Part shown: one piece after another, positions 35,774 through 44,335 of the stretch
Position numbering within the stretch: the first letter of the stretch is position 1
How the letters are laid out: every line of letters begins with the position of its first letter
Assembly: GCF_003546865.1 (NCBI RefSeq)
Contig: NZ_CP023434.1
Location: forward strand, 124,001-188,000
Length of the DNA stretch: 64,000 nucleotides
DNA from: Suicoccus acidiformans
GTDB lineage: Bacteria > Bacillota > Bacilli > Lactobacillales > Aerococcaceae
Direction: 5' to 3'
Notes under the pieces: model-generated
Database searches by the model: none
What the model saw: the letters and a program-made list of their open reading frames with translations, nothing else
Told to the model about the DNA's origin: nothing
Position numbers and translations under genes: made by a program

Positions 35774-35922
35774 AAGTTGCTCCTTTTTTATTTTATTTAA
35801 AACTATCTTAAGCGTTTGTGGATAACAAGGCAAACAATAAGGTAGTCAAAGTTGCATGGATTTCCATAAAGTTCTATAATAAAAAGAGTTTCAAATATAA
35901 AACATTTAAAGAAGAGGTAACT

Positions 35923-36525
35923 ATGAGTAGTAATAGAAAAGACACAGTTCGAGAAATAGTAAGCACGGTTGTATGGTTCGTGCTTGTATTTCTCGTTGTA
36001 TTATTAGTTCGTCGATATATCGTCGAGCCTTTCGTCGTTAACGGGGGTTCAATGGAGGACACCTTACACAGCGGTGAACGGATGGTCATGCTCAAACGGA
36101 ATGAAATTGAACGTTTTGACGTAGTCGTCCTACCTGCCCCCGATAATCCGCGAGACTTGTATATTAAACGTGTCATTGGGATGCCCGGTGACACCATTGA
36201 AGTGAAGGATGATATGCTGATTCTTAACGGTCAAGTAATGGATGAACCGTATCTCTATGAGCAAAAGGCAAACTTTGAAGGCTTAGGACCTTTCACCTTC
36301 GACTTTAAATTGGAAGACGTTGCCGGTTCGGCTACTGTTCCGGAAGGGCAAGTCTTTGTTATGGGTGATAACCGTCGCAATTCCCTTGATGGTCGGAGCT
36401 TTGGTTTTGTAAATATTGATGATTTGCATGGGGAAGCGGATTTCGTGTATTGGCCACTGAATAACCTTCACCTGCTGACGAAGTATTCACTTACGGCCGA
36501 TGGCAGTGCTATTGTTGAGCGCTAA
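35923..36525 (+). CDS. lepB: Signal peptidase I
   Basis: A 200-residue type I signal peptidase that cleaves exported preproteins at the outer membrane face. One N-terminal helix (IVSTVVWFVLVFLVVLLV), catalytic Ser43 in NGGSMEDTL and general base Lys82 in LYIKRVIGMPGD, then VFVMGDNRRNSLDGRSFG. Size is that of the short Gram-positive (SipS-like) type. The ATG at 35923 has GAAGAGG upstream; the frame is open further 5' but without a ribosome site. Confidence 0.94.
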   Translation: MSSNRKDTVREIVSTVVWFVLVFLVVLLVRRYIVEPFVVNGGSMEDTLHSGERMVMLKRNEIERFDVVVLPAPDNPRDLYIKRVIGMPGDTIEVKDDMLILNGQVMDEPYLYEQKANFEGLGPFTFDFKLEDVAGSATVPEGQVFVMGDNRRNSLDGRSFGFVNIDDLHGEADFVYWPLNNLHLLTKYSLTADGSAIVER

Positions 36526-36531
36526 AGGTCG

Positions 36532-36560
36532 TTGCATTTTATCTAGGAAGTCGTTATAAT
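36532..36560 (+). promoter_or_regulatory. Promoter of the T-box/proS transcript
   Basis: TTGCAT (36532-36537) and TATAAT (36555-36560) with a 17-bp spacer directly before the T-box leader. Confidence 0.8.
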
Positions 36561-36566
36561 AGCTTT

Positions 36567-36778
36567 AGCATAGACTAGTAAGCAAGTGATGGGTTGAAGC
36601 GAGTCTCCAATGGTGAAAGGGAGGCCCCCGCTCCTTGTTGAACCTACTATACAGCGTTAGGGTAGCTCCGTTATCAGCTTTCTAAGCAGGCTCAGTTTAA
36701 CTGGGCAATAAAGGTGGTACCGCGGAGCAGACTGTTCTTCGTCCTTTGGGACAGGAACAGTCTATTTTTATTTTGTAG
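36567..36778 (+). promoter_or_regulatory. T-box riboswitch controlling proS
   Basis: The leader carries the T-box core AAGGTGGTACCGCGG (36711-36725), whose TGGT would pair with an uncharged tRNA ending ACCA, matching the A discriminator base of tRNA-Pro. The terminator is AGACTGTTC (36729-36737) with GAACAGTCT (36755-36763) plus a T-run; the T-box side provides the competing antiterminator. Uncharged tRNA-Pro should therefore raise proS expression. The specifier codon in stem I was not assigned with confidence. Confidence 0.9.
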
Positions 36779-36789
36779 GAGGAAAGATC

Positions 36790-38229
36790 GTGACAACACG
36801 TAAAGAGGATTTCTCGAAATGGTATTTAGAAACGATTCAAAAAGCCGATTTAATGGATTATGCGCCTGTTCGAGGCAATATTATCTTCAAGCCTGACGGC
36901 TATGAAATTTGGGAGCATATTCAAGATGCGATGGATAGCCGTTTTAAAGAAGAGGGTGTTCGCAATGCCTATTTCCCTATGTTAATTCCTGAACATTTCT
37001 TCAATAAAGAGAAGGATCATATTGAAGGTTTTGCGCCGGAGTTACCATGGGTGACGGAGGCAGCGGGCGAGAAATTAGAAGAACGCCTAGCTTTACGTCC
37101 AACCTCTGAGACGATTATTGGCGATGCCTTTGGCAAATGGATCAATTCCTACCGTGATTTACCGATGGTAATTAACCAATGGGCTAACGTCTTCCGCTGG
37201 GAGAAACGAACCTTGCCATTCTTGCGTACATCAGAATTCTTGTGGCAAGAAGGCCATACGGCTCACAGTAATCCTGAAGAGGCCATGGCACGTACTATGC
37301 GGATGTTAGACGTTTATGAAGAAGTGGTAGAAGGTGTCTTAGCGATTCCTGTCTTCAAGGGTGAGAAGACTCCATCGGAACGTTTTGCCGGGGCGGAACA
37401 TACGTATTCAATTGAAGCGATGATGCAAGATGGGAAAGCAGTCCAAGCAGGCACATCCCACTATATGGGCACGAAGTTTGCAGAAGCTTTCGATATTAAA
37501 TTCTTGAATATGGATAATGAGCACGTTCATGCCTATACTACCTCATGGGGCGTATCGACGCGTTTAATCGGCGCTTTGATTATGACCCATAGTGACGACC
37601 AAGGTTTGGTGCTACCACCAGCCGTTGCGCCTGTACAAGTGGTCTTAATTCCTGTCGGTCCATGGCAGAAAAATCCGGCAATACTTGAGAAGATTGAAGC
37701 CTTGCAAGCAGAGTTGAAAGCTCAAGGCATCCGAACACGGATTGATGATACAGACGAGCGTCCAGGCTTCAAATTCAATGAGTGGGAAATGCGTGGGGCA
37801 GCTTTACGAGTGGAAGTCGGTCCGCGTGATTTAGAAAATCAAACAGCTATTGTGAAAGCCCGCGATGTGGACGAGAAACATACAGTTGCTTTTGATGACT
37901 TTGCGCAATTCATTCAAACGGAGCTGGACACCATGCAAAGTCGCTTGCTTGAAGCAGCTCGTGAACGCCAGCAAGCTCATATCTATACAGATATTGAAAC
38001 ACTAGATGAATTAGAAGCTCATATCCAAAGCAAGCAAGAAGCAGGCGAATTACCAGGTTGGGTTCTTGCTGGCTGGGACGGCACGGAAGAAAGTGAAGCG
38101 TTAATCAAAGAACGTACCGGCTTTACGACGCGTAATATCCCATTTGATGGAATGGTTGAACCTAAGACTAGATGTATCGTTACCGGACAACCTGCTAAGG
38201 CAACTGTCTGGCTTGCGCGTGCCTACTAG
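36790..38229 (+). CDS. proS: Prolyl-tRNA synthetase, archaeal/eukaryotic-type (short form)
   Basis: A 479-residue class II synthetase that charges tRNA-Pro. MTTRKEDFSKWYLETIQKADLMDYAPVRGNIIFKPDGYEIWEHI and FPMLIPEHFF at the N-terminus, LRPTSETI (motif 2 region), LRTSEFLWQEGHTAH, and an extra C-terminal domain ending in a tyrosine, are features of the archaeal/eukaryotic ProRS class. It lacks the roughly 180-residue editing insertion of the bacterial type (about 570 residues). Start is GTG with AGGAGG upstream, directly behind the T-box. Confidence 0.93.
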   Translation: MTTRKEDFSKWYLETIQKADLMDYAPVRGNIIFKPDGYEIWEHIQDAMDSRFKEEGVRNAYFPMLIPEHFFNKEKDHIEGFAPELPWVTEAAGEKLEERLALRPTSETIIGDAFGKWINSYRDLPMVINQWANVFRWEKRTLPFLRTSEFLWQEGHTAHSNPEEAMARTMRMLDVYEEVVEGVLAIPVFKGEKTPSERFAGAEHTYSIEAMMQDGKAVQAGTSHYMGTKFAEAFDIKFLNMDNEHVHAYTTSWGVSTRLIGALIMTHSDDQGLVLPPAVAPVQVVLIPVGPWQKNPAILEKIEALQAELKAQGIRTRIDDTDERPGFKFNEWEMRGAALRVEVGPRDLENQTAIVKARDVDEKHTVAFDDFAQFIQTELDTMQSRLLEAARERQQAHIYTDIETLDELEAHIQSKQEAGELPGWVLAGWDGTEESEALIKERTGFTTRNIPFDGMVEPKTRCIVTGQPAKATVWLARAY

Positions 38230-38246
38230 AAGCACTGGTGATAACC

Positions 38247-38756
38247 ATGAGTGAATTAAGTAAAACCTGTGCCGCTTCTAAAGTAGTACACTCGAGTTTG
38301 ATTCTTCCTGGAGAGACGAACCGCCATAATACATTATTTGGGGGCAATCTAATGTCTCATATTGACCGCACGGCAAGTATCGCTTTCGTTCGGCACACAG
38401 CTGCAACGGGTGTTACCGCTTCGATGGACAGTCTGAACTTTATTAAACCCCTGCCCCAGGATCATGTCGTAAGTATTGAGGCAATGGTCTCAGGTGTCGG
38501 CAGCCGTTCAGTGGAAGTCTTTGTCAAAGTGACTGGCGAGGACCTAATGGCGGGTGAACATTACCTAGCGGCAACGGCCTTCTTGACCTTTGTTGTCTTG
38601 CCAGATAAGCATGGGCAGGTGGCTCAAATTCCCACTATTATCCCTGAAACAGCCGAAGAGCAGTACATCTGCCAGGGCTATACTAAGCGTCGTCAAGAGC
38701 GTTTAGCCAAACGTGATGAAGATCAAGCGTTGCTTAGACTTTTAGATCCTGCCTAA
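38247..38756 (+). CDS. Acyl-CoA thioesterase, hot-dog fold (YkhA-like)
   Basis: A 169-residue single hot-dog protein. VVHSSLILPGETNRHNTLFGGNLMSHIDRTASIAFVRH is the catalytic helix region with the conserved N-x-x-x-x-LFGG motif, followed by DSLNFIKPLPQDHVVSIEA. Relatives hydrolyse acyl-CoAs of varied length. The ribosome site is weak, and a GTG at 38238 is an alternative start. It lies 17 bp after proS and probably shares its transcript. Confidence 0.88.
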   Translation: MSELSKTCAASKVVHSSLILPGETNRHNTLFGGNLMSHIDRTASIAFVRHTAATGVTASMDSLNFIKPLPQDHVVSIEAMVSGVGSRSVEVFVKVTGEDLMAGEHYLAATAFLTFVVLPDKHGQVAQIPTIIPETAEEQYICQGYTKRRQERLAKRDEDQALLRLLDPA

Positions 38757-38796
38757 AAATCACCTCAAAATCACCTCTCTGCTTAGATAAGTATAG

Positions 38797-38816
38797 TGAC
38801 CCCAAAAAGTTAGACA
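38797..38816. mobile_element. Solo IS3-family terminal repeat (IS remnant)
   Basis: The 20 bases match from memory the IS150-subgroup IS3 ends that start TGACCCC and continue AAAAGTTAGAC. There is no orfA/orfB nearby and no partner end was found in the window, so this is a remnant left by deletion or excision. Confidence 0.45.
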
Positions 38817-38903
38817 ATATTTTAGAGAGAGTTGACCTTTATAGGCTGCTCTCTTTTTTATAGGCTTAGAATCTGACTTCCGTCCTTGATCACCCTCACT
38901 CAT

Positions 38904-38964
38904 CAGCTGTGGAAGTTTGTCAAGAGAAGGAGCGTTAGCGGCTCTTGATAAACTTTTACAGCTG
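38904..38964. repeat. Long imperfect hairpin
   Basis: CAGCTGTGGAAGTTTG... pairs with its partner ending ...AACTTTTACAGCTG at about 20 of 23 positions around a 15-base loop. It resembles in sequence (AAGTTT-GTCAAG core) the hairpin at 49525-49592 next to an IS481-like transposase, hinting that both belong to mobile elements. Confidence 0.55.
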
Positions 38965-39120
38965 TGAGACGCTTGGGCGTGTTTAGCGCCCGTTTGGTAT
39001 GGGTGTCATCTTCAGGACACATTCAATAGGTTTTCCGCAGGGGGTTCTATTTACCTTGAAAGCAAAGGATATTCAAATGAAAGGAATTATGGTAGAATAA
39101 GGCCAATTACAAGGAGGGAT

Positions 39121-39912
39121 ATGATGCGTCTACTTGCAGTCGATACATCAACGCAAACGTTGGCTTTATGCTTGGCTGAAGGCGAGCCGGGTTTGTGGCA
39201 GATACGTTATAATTTTCAAGCAGTCGGAAAGATTCAGCACGGGGGTAGTCTGCTACCAGCAGTTGTCCAAGCCTTGGAAAGTGTCGCTTGGCAGCAAAGC
39301 GATTTAGACGCAGTGGCTGTTGGGATTGGTCCCGGCTCTTATACGGGGCTTCGAATCGGGGTGACTTTTGCTAAGACTTTAGCCCAAAGTCTCAATATAT
39401 CTATATATGCCCTGTCATCACTCGGTGTCTTAGCAAGTGCCCATGTACCTGTTGAGAGTAGCCAAGCCAGTACATTGCTTGTCCCTTTGATGGATGCCCG
39501 GCGATTGAGTGCCTATGCCGGAGTCTACCAAACAAGCCCGGAAGGCTTGAGAACACTTCAGGAAGATATCCATACGGATTGGGTGGACTTTCAAGCTACT
39601 CTCATTAGTTTGGCTGAGCAGACGCAAGCTCAGTCGATTCAATTGATTGGCGAAGGGCTGGGACCGTTTCTAGAACAAACGGAGGTAGCTTTTCAGGACA
39701 GAGATATGAATATTGAGCAAAGGGATGGCTACCAAGGAATGATTAACCTGGCACCAGCCTTGAATACCATTGCTTGGCAAGAGGTTGAAGATGTGGCGGT
39801 CTTAACGCCGAATTATGCTCATGCAACCTTGGCTGAGCGTGAATGGGCCGAGAAACATCACCGGCAGGTGGCCACTGGAGAAGAGAATGAGCAATTTATT
39901 GAACGGATTTAG
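39121..39912 (+). CDS. tsaB: tRNA threonylcarbamoyladenosine biosynthesis protein TsaB
   Basis: A 263-residue actin-like ASKHA protein. MRLLAVDTSTQTLALCLAEG and VAVGIGPGSYTGLRIGVTFAKTLAQSL are diagnostic. TsaB pairs with TsaD (encoded three genes on) to make t6A37 in tRNAs reading ANN codons. Start is one of two adjacent ATGs (39121 or 39124), with AAGGAGGG upstream. Its 3' end overlaps the next gene by 26 bp. Confidence 0.93.
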   Translation: MMRLLAVDTSTQTLALCLAEGEPGLWQIRYNFQAVGKIQHGGSLLPAVVQALESVAWQQSDLDAVAVGIGPGSYTGLRIGVTFAKTLAQSLNISIYALSSLGVLASAHVPVESSQASTLLVPLMDARRLSAYAGVYQTSPEGLRTLQEDIHTDWVDFQATLISLAEQTQAQSIQLIGEGLGPFLEQTEVAFQDRDMNIEQRDGYQGMINLAPALNTIAWQEVEDVAVLTPNYAHATLAEREWAEKHHRQVATGEENEQFIERI

Positions 39913-40498
39913 AGTTTTTTGGCAAATGGTGAAAGAAGAATGGATGAGTAATCATATGCAAGGGAGTCATACGCGTCAGGTTGTGGTAGAGCGATTGGGG
40001 AATCCCTTTTGGCAATATAATTCAAGAATTGCCAAAGAAGGCTTAGTCTTGAGGTTTGGGGAGTTTGACGATTTGGACCGGATTGTTGAATTGGAGCGCT
40101 TGGGCTATGATGGCTTTGAAGCGTGGCATTATCATGATTTCCGCCAGGACTTTCTGGCGAATCCTTATGCAGCCTATATTATGCTCGATACTCAGGAACC
40201 TAAGTCACAACTTATTGGCTTGATTGTTGGACGGTTTCGGGCGCGCGGGAGCCATATTAGTCATCTGATTGTCCACCCGGAATATCAGCGCCAAGGCCTG
40301 GGAAGTTTGCTGTTGAATGTATGGCTCAGTTGTGCCGAACGCCTGGATTCACCACAAATCACCTTAGAAGTCCGGGCATCCAACCAAGGTGCCCAGAATC
40401 TATACCAGCGTCATGAATACAAGATTATCGGCAAGCGTGAGCGTTACTATCAAGACAATGGTGAAACAGCCTTAATTATGAAACGGTGGGTGGACTAA
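39887..40498 (+). CDS. GNAT acetyltransferase, RimI-like, with N-terminal extension
   Basis: About 203 residues. The GNAT core starts near residue 50 (LVLRFGEFDDLDRIVELERLGY) and contains ISHLIVHPEYQRQGLGSLLLN, the acetyl-CoA pyrophosphate loop, and TLEVRASNQGAQNLYQRHEYKIIGKRERYY, the RimI-type ending. RimI acetylates the N-terminus of ribosomal protein S18. A 50-residue N-terminal extension is unusual. ATG 39887 has GGAGAAGAG upstream. It overlaps tsaB by 26 bp and the next gene by one base. Confidence 0.82.
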   Translation: MSNLLNGFRVFWQMVKEEWMSNHMQGSHTRQVVVERLGNPFWQYNSRIAKEGLVLRFGEFDDLDRIVELERLGYDGFEAWHYHDFRQDFLANPYAAYIMLDTQEPKSQLIGLIVGRFRARGSHISHLIVHPEYQRQGLGSLLLNVWLSCAERLDSPQITLEVRASNQGAQNLYQRHEYKIIGKRERYYQDNGETALIMKRWVD

Positions 40499-40944
40499 TG
40501 CCCCTTGAAGAAGTCCTTTTACCAGAAGGGGTCCTTCCTTCCACCTGGCAAACAGCTTTATACGATGCGGCTGCAAGCTTTCATTGGCAGGCGAACATGC
40601 TGGAAGCAGATCTGGCCCTGCCATATAGCCGCCATATCTGCTGGGGTGAAGGTAAGCAATTAATAGCTTATTTGAGTGGCCACCTTATCGCAGGAGAATT
40701 TACAGTCAATCAAGTCTATGTTCAGCCAGACTACCGGGGGCAATCCTACGGGAGCCAGCTACTTGCACGCTTTTTAGATTTGGGAGCTAGTTGGGGAGTA
40801 GAAGCCGTCTATCTTGAAGTGCGTGCTAGTAACTATGTTGCCCGACAATTGTACCAACAAGCAGGCTTTACTGAACTAGCCCAGCGTAAAAATTACTACA
40901 AAAAGCCCACCGAGGATGCCATTATCATGTATTATCAAATGTGA
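40498..40944 (+). CDS. rimI: Second RimI-like GNAT acetyltransferase
   Basis: A 148-residue GNAT protein. [27 protein letters not shown] is the CoA-binding motif; [31 protein letters not shown] and [10 protein letters not shown] match RimI closely. Two adjacent rimI-like genes sit between tsaB and tsaD; this one is nearer the standard RimI length, so I give it the symbol with reserve. Start overlaps the previous stop as TAATG. Confidence 0.75.
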   Translation: MPLEEVLLPEGVLPSTWQTALYDAAASFHWQANMLEADLALPYSRHICWGEGKQLIAYLSGHLIAGEFTVNQVYVQPDYRGQSYGSQLLARFLDLGASWGVEAVYLEVRASNYVARQLYQQAGFTELAQRKNYYKKPTEDAIIMYYQM

Positions 40945-40955
40945 AGGAGGAGAGT

Positions 40956-41981
40956 ATGGCAGCAGAAAGTTTAATCTTAGCCATTGAATCAAGTTGTGAT
41001 GAGACGAGTGTAGCCATCATTGAAGATGGCAGAAACATTCGCTCGAATGTCGTCGCATCCCAAGTAAAAAGTCATATGCGCTTTGGTGGGGTGGTTCCTG
41101 AAGTGGCGAGTCGCCATCATGTCGAGCAAATTACCCAAGTAATCGACTTAGCCTTAAGAGAAGCCAATGTGTCTCTTGCAGATGTCGATGCGGTAGCAGT
41201 GACAGAGGGCCCAGGTCTTGTCGGCTCTCTCTTAGTCGGCATCACCGCAGCCAAGACATTAGCCTTTGCCCATAATAAGCCACTAATTGGCGTTAATCAC
41301 TTAGCCGGCCATATTTATGCGGGGCAATTTATGGCAGAGATGAAATTTCCGCTACTGGCTTTAATTGCTAGCGGAGGTCACACTGAGTTGGTTTATATGT
41401 CCGATCATTTAAATTTTGAAGTGATTGGTGAGACCCAGGATGATGCAGTCGGTGAAGCTTATGATAAAGTGGGACGAATTCTGGACTTGCCTTATCCAGC
41501 AGGGAAATATATGGATCAATTAGCCCAAGAAGGCGAGGCGACATATGATATTCCGCGTGGGATGATTCATGAAGAGAATTTAAACTTCAGTTTCAGTGGT
41601 ATGAAAAGTGCGGTAATGAATTTGGTTCACAATGCGAAACAACGTGGTGACACAATTCATAAAAGCAATCTCGCGGCTAGCTTCCAAGAGGCCGCTGTTG
41701 AAGTGCTTGTAAAGAAAACAAGCGATGCCCTAAAATTATACCCAGATGTGCAACAATTTATTCTTGCAGGCGGTGTCGCAGCGAATTCTGGCCTACGCCA
41801 AGGTCTGCAAGCGATGTTGAAGGCAGACTTTCCTAAGCTCCAACTCATTATCCCTGACTTGAAGCTGTGTGGGGACAATGCCGCAATGATTGGTGCAACT
41901 GCTCATCAACATTATTTACGTAAAGATTTCGCCAGCCTAGCGCTAAATGCGCGCCCAGGCCTCATGCTTGGCGAAGAGTAA
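40956..41981 (+). CDS. tsaD: tRNA N6-threonylcarbamoyladenosine synthase subunit TsaD
   Basis: A 341-residue ASKHA metalloprotein, the catalytic subunit for t6A37. [15 protein letters not shown] at the N-terminus; metal-binding histidines in [10 protein letters not shown] and [31 protein letters not shown] near the C-terminus. ATG 40956 follows AAGGAGGAG; an upstream GTG (40941) lies before that site. It ends with a strong terminator, closing the tsaB-GNAT-GNAT-tsaD operon. Confidence 0.96.
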   Translation: MAAESLILAIESSCDETSVAIIEDGRNIRSNVVASQVKSHMRFGGVVPEVASRHHVEQITQVIDLALREANVSLADVDAVAVTEGPGLVGSLLVGITAAKTLAFAHNKPLIGVNHLAGHIYAGQFMAEMKFPLLALIASGGHTELVYMSDHLNFEVIGETQDDAVGEAYDKVGRILDLPYPAGKYMDQLAQEGEATYDIPRGMIHEENLNFSFSGMKSAVMNLVHNAKQRGDTIHKSNLAASFQEAAVEVLVKKTSDALKLYPDVQQFILAGGVAANSGLRQGLQAMLKADFPKLQLIIPDLKLCGDNAAMIGATAHQHYLRKDFASLALNARPGLMLGEE

Positions 41982-41984
41982 AAA

Positions 41985-42020
41985 CATCCCGTTAGCATAT
42001 ATTTGCCGACGGGATGCTTT
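41985..42020 (+). terminator. Terminator after tsaD
   Basis: CATCCCGT / ACGGGATG stem followed by CTTTATT. Confidence 0.8.
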
Positions 42021-42242
42021 ATTGTATTGAGTTAAATATGAGTTTGCGACGAATATACTTGACTGAAGATCCCGCTGCTGGCCAAAGACCGCCAGTTTGG
42101 GATTAAAAATCCAGTCGCTTGGCTAAAGGACAGCCAAGGGGTAGCCAGTCTCCTCTTCAATATTGGTCCATAATCCCAGTCCGGAATTGAGCGTAAGGCA
42201 ATAGATTGCTAAAGTATCCTAATCCGGGGCAACTGGTAGGCG

Positions 42243-44207
42243 CTAAACCCCTGGGAACTCCTCTTCAAAGGCTTCCAAGGCTAAGCTAGTTTCTTCCCAG
42301 ATATTAATGGCCTCATCTTGTTGCCCTTGCAAAGTTCGCAGTTCTTCGTCTAAGGCGGCTAATGTTGCCACATCGTTTGCCTCAGATGCGGGAATCATCT
42401 CTGAATGGATTGCTTCAATCCGCTCTTCAATGTGACTGTTCGCCTCCCAAGCAGCTTCTACGGCCTTCTCAAGTTTTCGCTTCTCCCGTTGAACTTGTTT
42501 ACGTGCTTCGTAGGATAACTGATTTTGGCTAGGTTCTTGGACTATATCCAAGTCAGCTTCCTCAGCTTCATGCATCTCTTGGATGGCTGTCTCTTCGGCC
42601 TTCTTCTCCAAGTAATAATCATAATCGCCTAAATATAATTTCGAACCAGTCGGGGTGATTTCTAGTACCTGGCTGGCAATGCGGTTAATAAAGTACCGGT
42701 CGTGAGAGACGAAAAGAAGCGTCCCATCAAATTCAATAAGGGCATCTTCCAGTACTTCTTTACTGTCGATATCCAGGTGGTTTGTCGGCTCATCCAATAA
42801 GAGGGTGTTGTCATGTTGCATGGCTAAGACGGCCAGGCGCAGACGTGCCTTCTCACCTCCGCTGAGCATGGCGACATTCTTCTCAACGGCTTCACCTGTG
42901 AAGAGGAAGCTGCCGAGAATGCTACGTATAATCCACTCATCGGTTGTAGATTGCTCACGCCAAAGGGTTTCAAGTACGGTCAAATTCCCATCGAGCTGGT
43001 TCACATTCTGGTCGTAGTAGCCAACGGTGACATTACTACCGTAATGCACTTCTCCGGCTAAAGGAGCCAGTTGGCCAATTAAGGTCCGCAGAAACGTCGT
43101 CTTACCCACACCGTTAGGACCTACAATCGCAATGGCTTCTTGCTTGCGCAAGTCCATGTTAATCTGTCGGGAAATTACTTCATCAGCGTAACCGATTGCT
43201 AAGTCTGAAGCTTCAATGACGCGGTCGCCACTTTCTTTAGCTTGGCTGAACTGAATGCGTGGCGCCTTGTCATCTTGGCGTGGCTTTTCGATTTTAACCA
43301 TCTTCTCTAACTGTTTACGCCGACTTTGGGCACGCTTTGTTGTGGAAGCCCGGACGATATTTTTCTGGATAAAGTCTTCTAAACGGTGGATTTCGTCTTG
43401 TTGCTTTGTGTAAGCTTCCATCTCTTGGGCCATCCGCAAGGCACGCTCTTTCAAGTAATAGTCGTAATTACCTTTATATAAGTGTGCTGTGTGATTGCGA
43501 AGTTCAATTACTTTCGTCGCCACTCGGTTAAGGAAGTAGCGGTCATGCGAGACGATTAAAAGGGCGCCGCGGTAATTCTGCAAATAGCCTTCCAGCCAAT
43601 TTAAGGTTTCCATATCTAAATGGTTGGTCGGCTCATCTAAAATCAATAAATCGTAATCCATCAATAGAATGCGCGCTAAGGCTAGGCGTGTCTTCTGCCC
43701 TCCTGAAAGCGACTGCACCGGTAAGTCATAATCTTCTTCATAGAAGCGAAAGCCATGGAGAACGGTGCGGATTTCAGATTCGATGCCGTAAGCATTGCGC
43801 TGATTCAGCAACTCCTGGCTGCGATCATAGTCTTGCAAGGCTTCTTGGTAGGCTGGGGAATCCGGATTGTCGGCTAAGTCAGCTACTTTCTGAGCAATTT
43901 CTTCTGCTTCAGTGCGCAGTTTCAAAGTATCGTCAAAGACTGATAACATCTCTTCCCAGACACTTAAATCAGAATCAATTGCCACGTGTTGTTCTAAGTA
44001 GCCAATCCGCAAATTGCGGGCTTTACTAATCTCGCCTTCAGAAATGGGCTCCTGGCCCATAATTTGGCGAATCAAGGTAGATTTACCGGTTCCGTTACGG
44101 CCAACAAGCGCAACCCGGTCTTGGCTTTGGATATAAAAGGTCACCTCTTCATAAAGCGTGACATCCGCGAACCGCCGAGCTAGGTGACTTGTTTGTAGTA
44201 AAATCAT
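42243..44207 (-). CDS. ABC-F family ATPase (ribosome-associated, YdiF/Uup-like)
   Basis: About 654 residues with two ABC domains and no membrane part. Walker A motifs are GRNGTGKST and GPNGVGKTT; signatures LSGGQKTRLALARILL and LSGGEKARLRLAVLAM; the DEPTNHLD boxes follow each. The interdomain linker (about 245-320) is Arg/Lys rich, and a C-terminal coiled coil (about 555-650, EARKQVQREKRKLEKAVEAAW) is present. ABC-F proteins act on stalled ribosomes; some give antibiotic resistance, but the short linker argues for a housekeeping translation factor. ATG 44207 follows AAAGGAGG. Confidence 0.9.
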   Translation of the reverse strand: MILLQTSHLARRFADVTLYEEVTFYIQSQDRVALVGRNGTGKSTLIRQIMGQEPISEGEISKARNLRIGYLEQHVAIDSDLSVWEEMLSVFDDTLKLRTEAEEIAQKVADLADNPDSPAYQEALQDYDRSQELLNQRNAYGIESEIRTVLHGFRFYEEDYDLPVQSLSGGQKTRLALARILLMDYDLLILDEPTNHLDMETLNWLEGYLQNYRGALLIVSHDRYFLNRVATKVIELRNHTAHLYKGNYDYYLKERALRMAQEMEAYTKQQDEIHRLEDFIQKNIVRASTTKRAQSRRKQLEKMVKIEKPRQDDKAPRIQFSQAKESGDRVIEASDLAIGYADEVISRQINMDLRKQEAIAIVGPNGVGKTTFLRTLIGQLAPLAGEVHYGSNVTVGYYDQNVNQLDGNLTVLETLWREQSTTDEWIIRSILGSFLFTGEAVEKNVAMLSGGEKARLRLAVLAMQHDNTLLLDEPTNHLDIDSKEVLEDALIEFDGTLLFVSHDRYFINRIASQVLEITPTGSKLYLGDYDYYLEKKAEETAIQEMHEAEEADLDIVQEPSQNQLSYEARKQVQREKRKLEKAVEAAWEANSHIEERIEAIHSEMIPASEANDVATLAALDEELRTLQGQQDEAINIWEETSLALEAFEEEFPGV

Positions 44208-44335
44208 GTGGACCTCCTTTGATTGCATGCTGCCTTCTAGTATGTTCGGCATGCGCTTTTTGTTATACTAAGGATATACAAGAATAATCATAGCATATTT
44301 TGGGCGCTTAGGGATGAAAAACAAAGGAGTAGGAC

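Larger units (their letters stand above)
38757..39120. other. Intergenic region with an IS end and a long hairpin
   Basis: No coding frame of note. TGACCCCAAAAAGTTAGACA (38797-38816) is the terminal sequence seen at the ends of many IS3-family (IS150-type) elements; a GAGAGAG/CTCTCT hairpin with a T-run follows (38824-38860). A 61-base hairpin is at 38904-38964 (separate entry). The internal part of the IS is gone. Confidence 0.55.
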
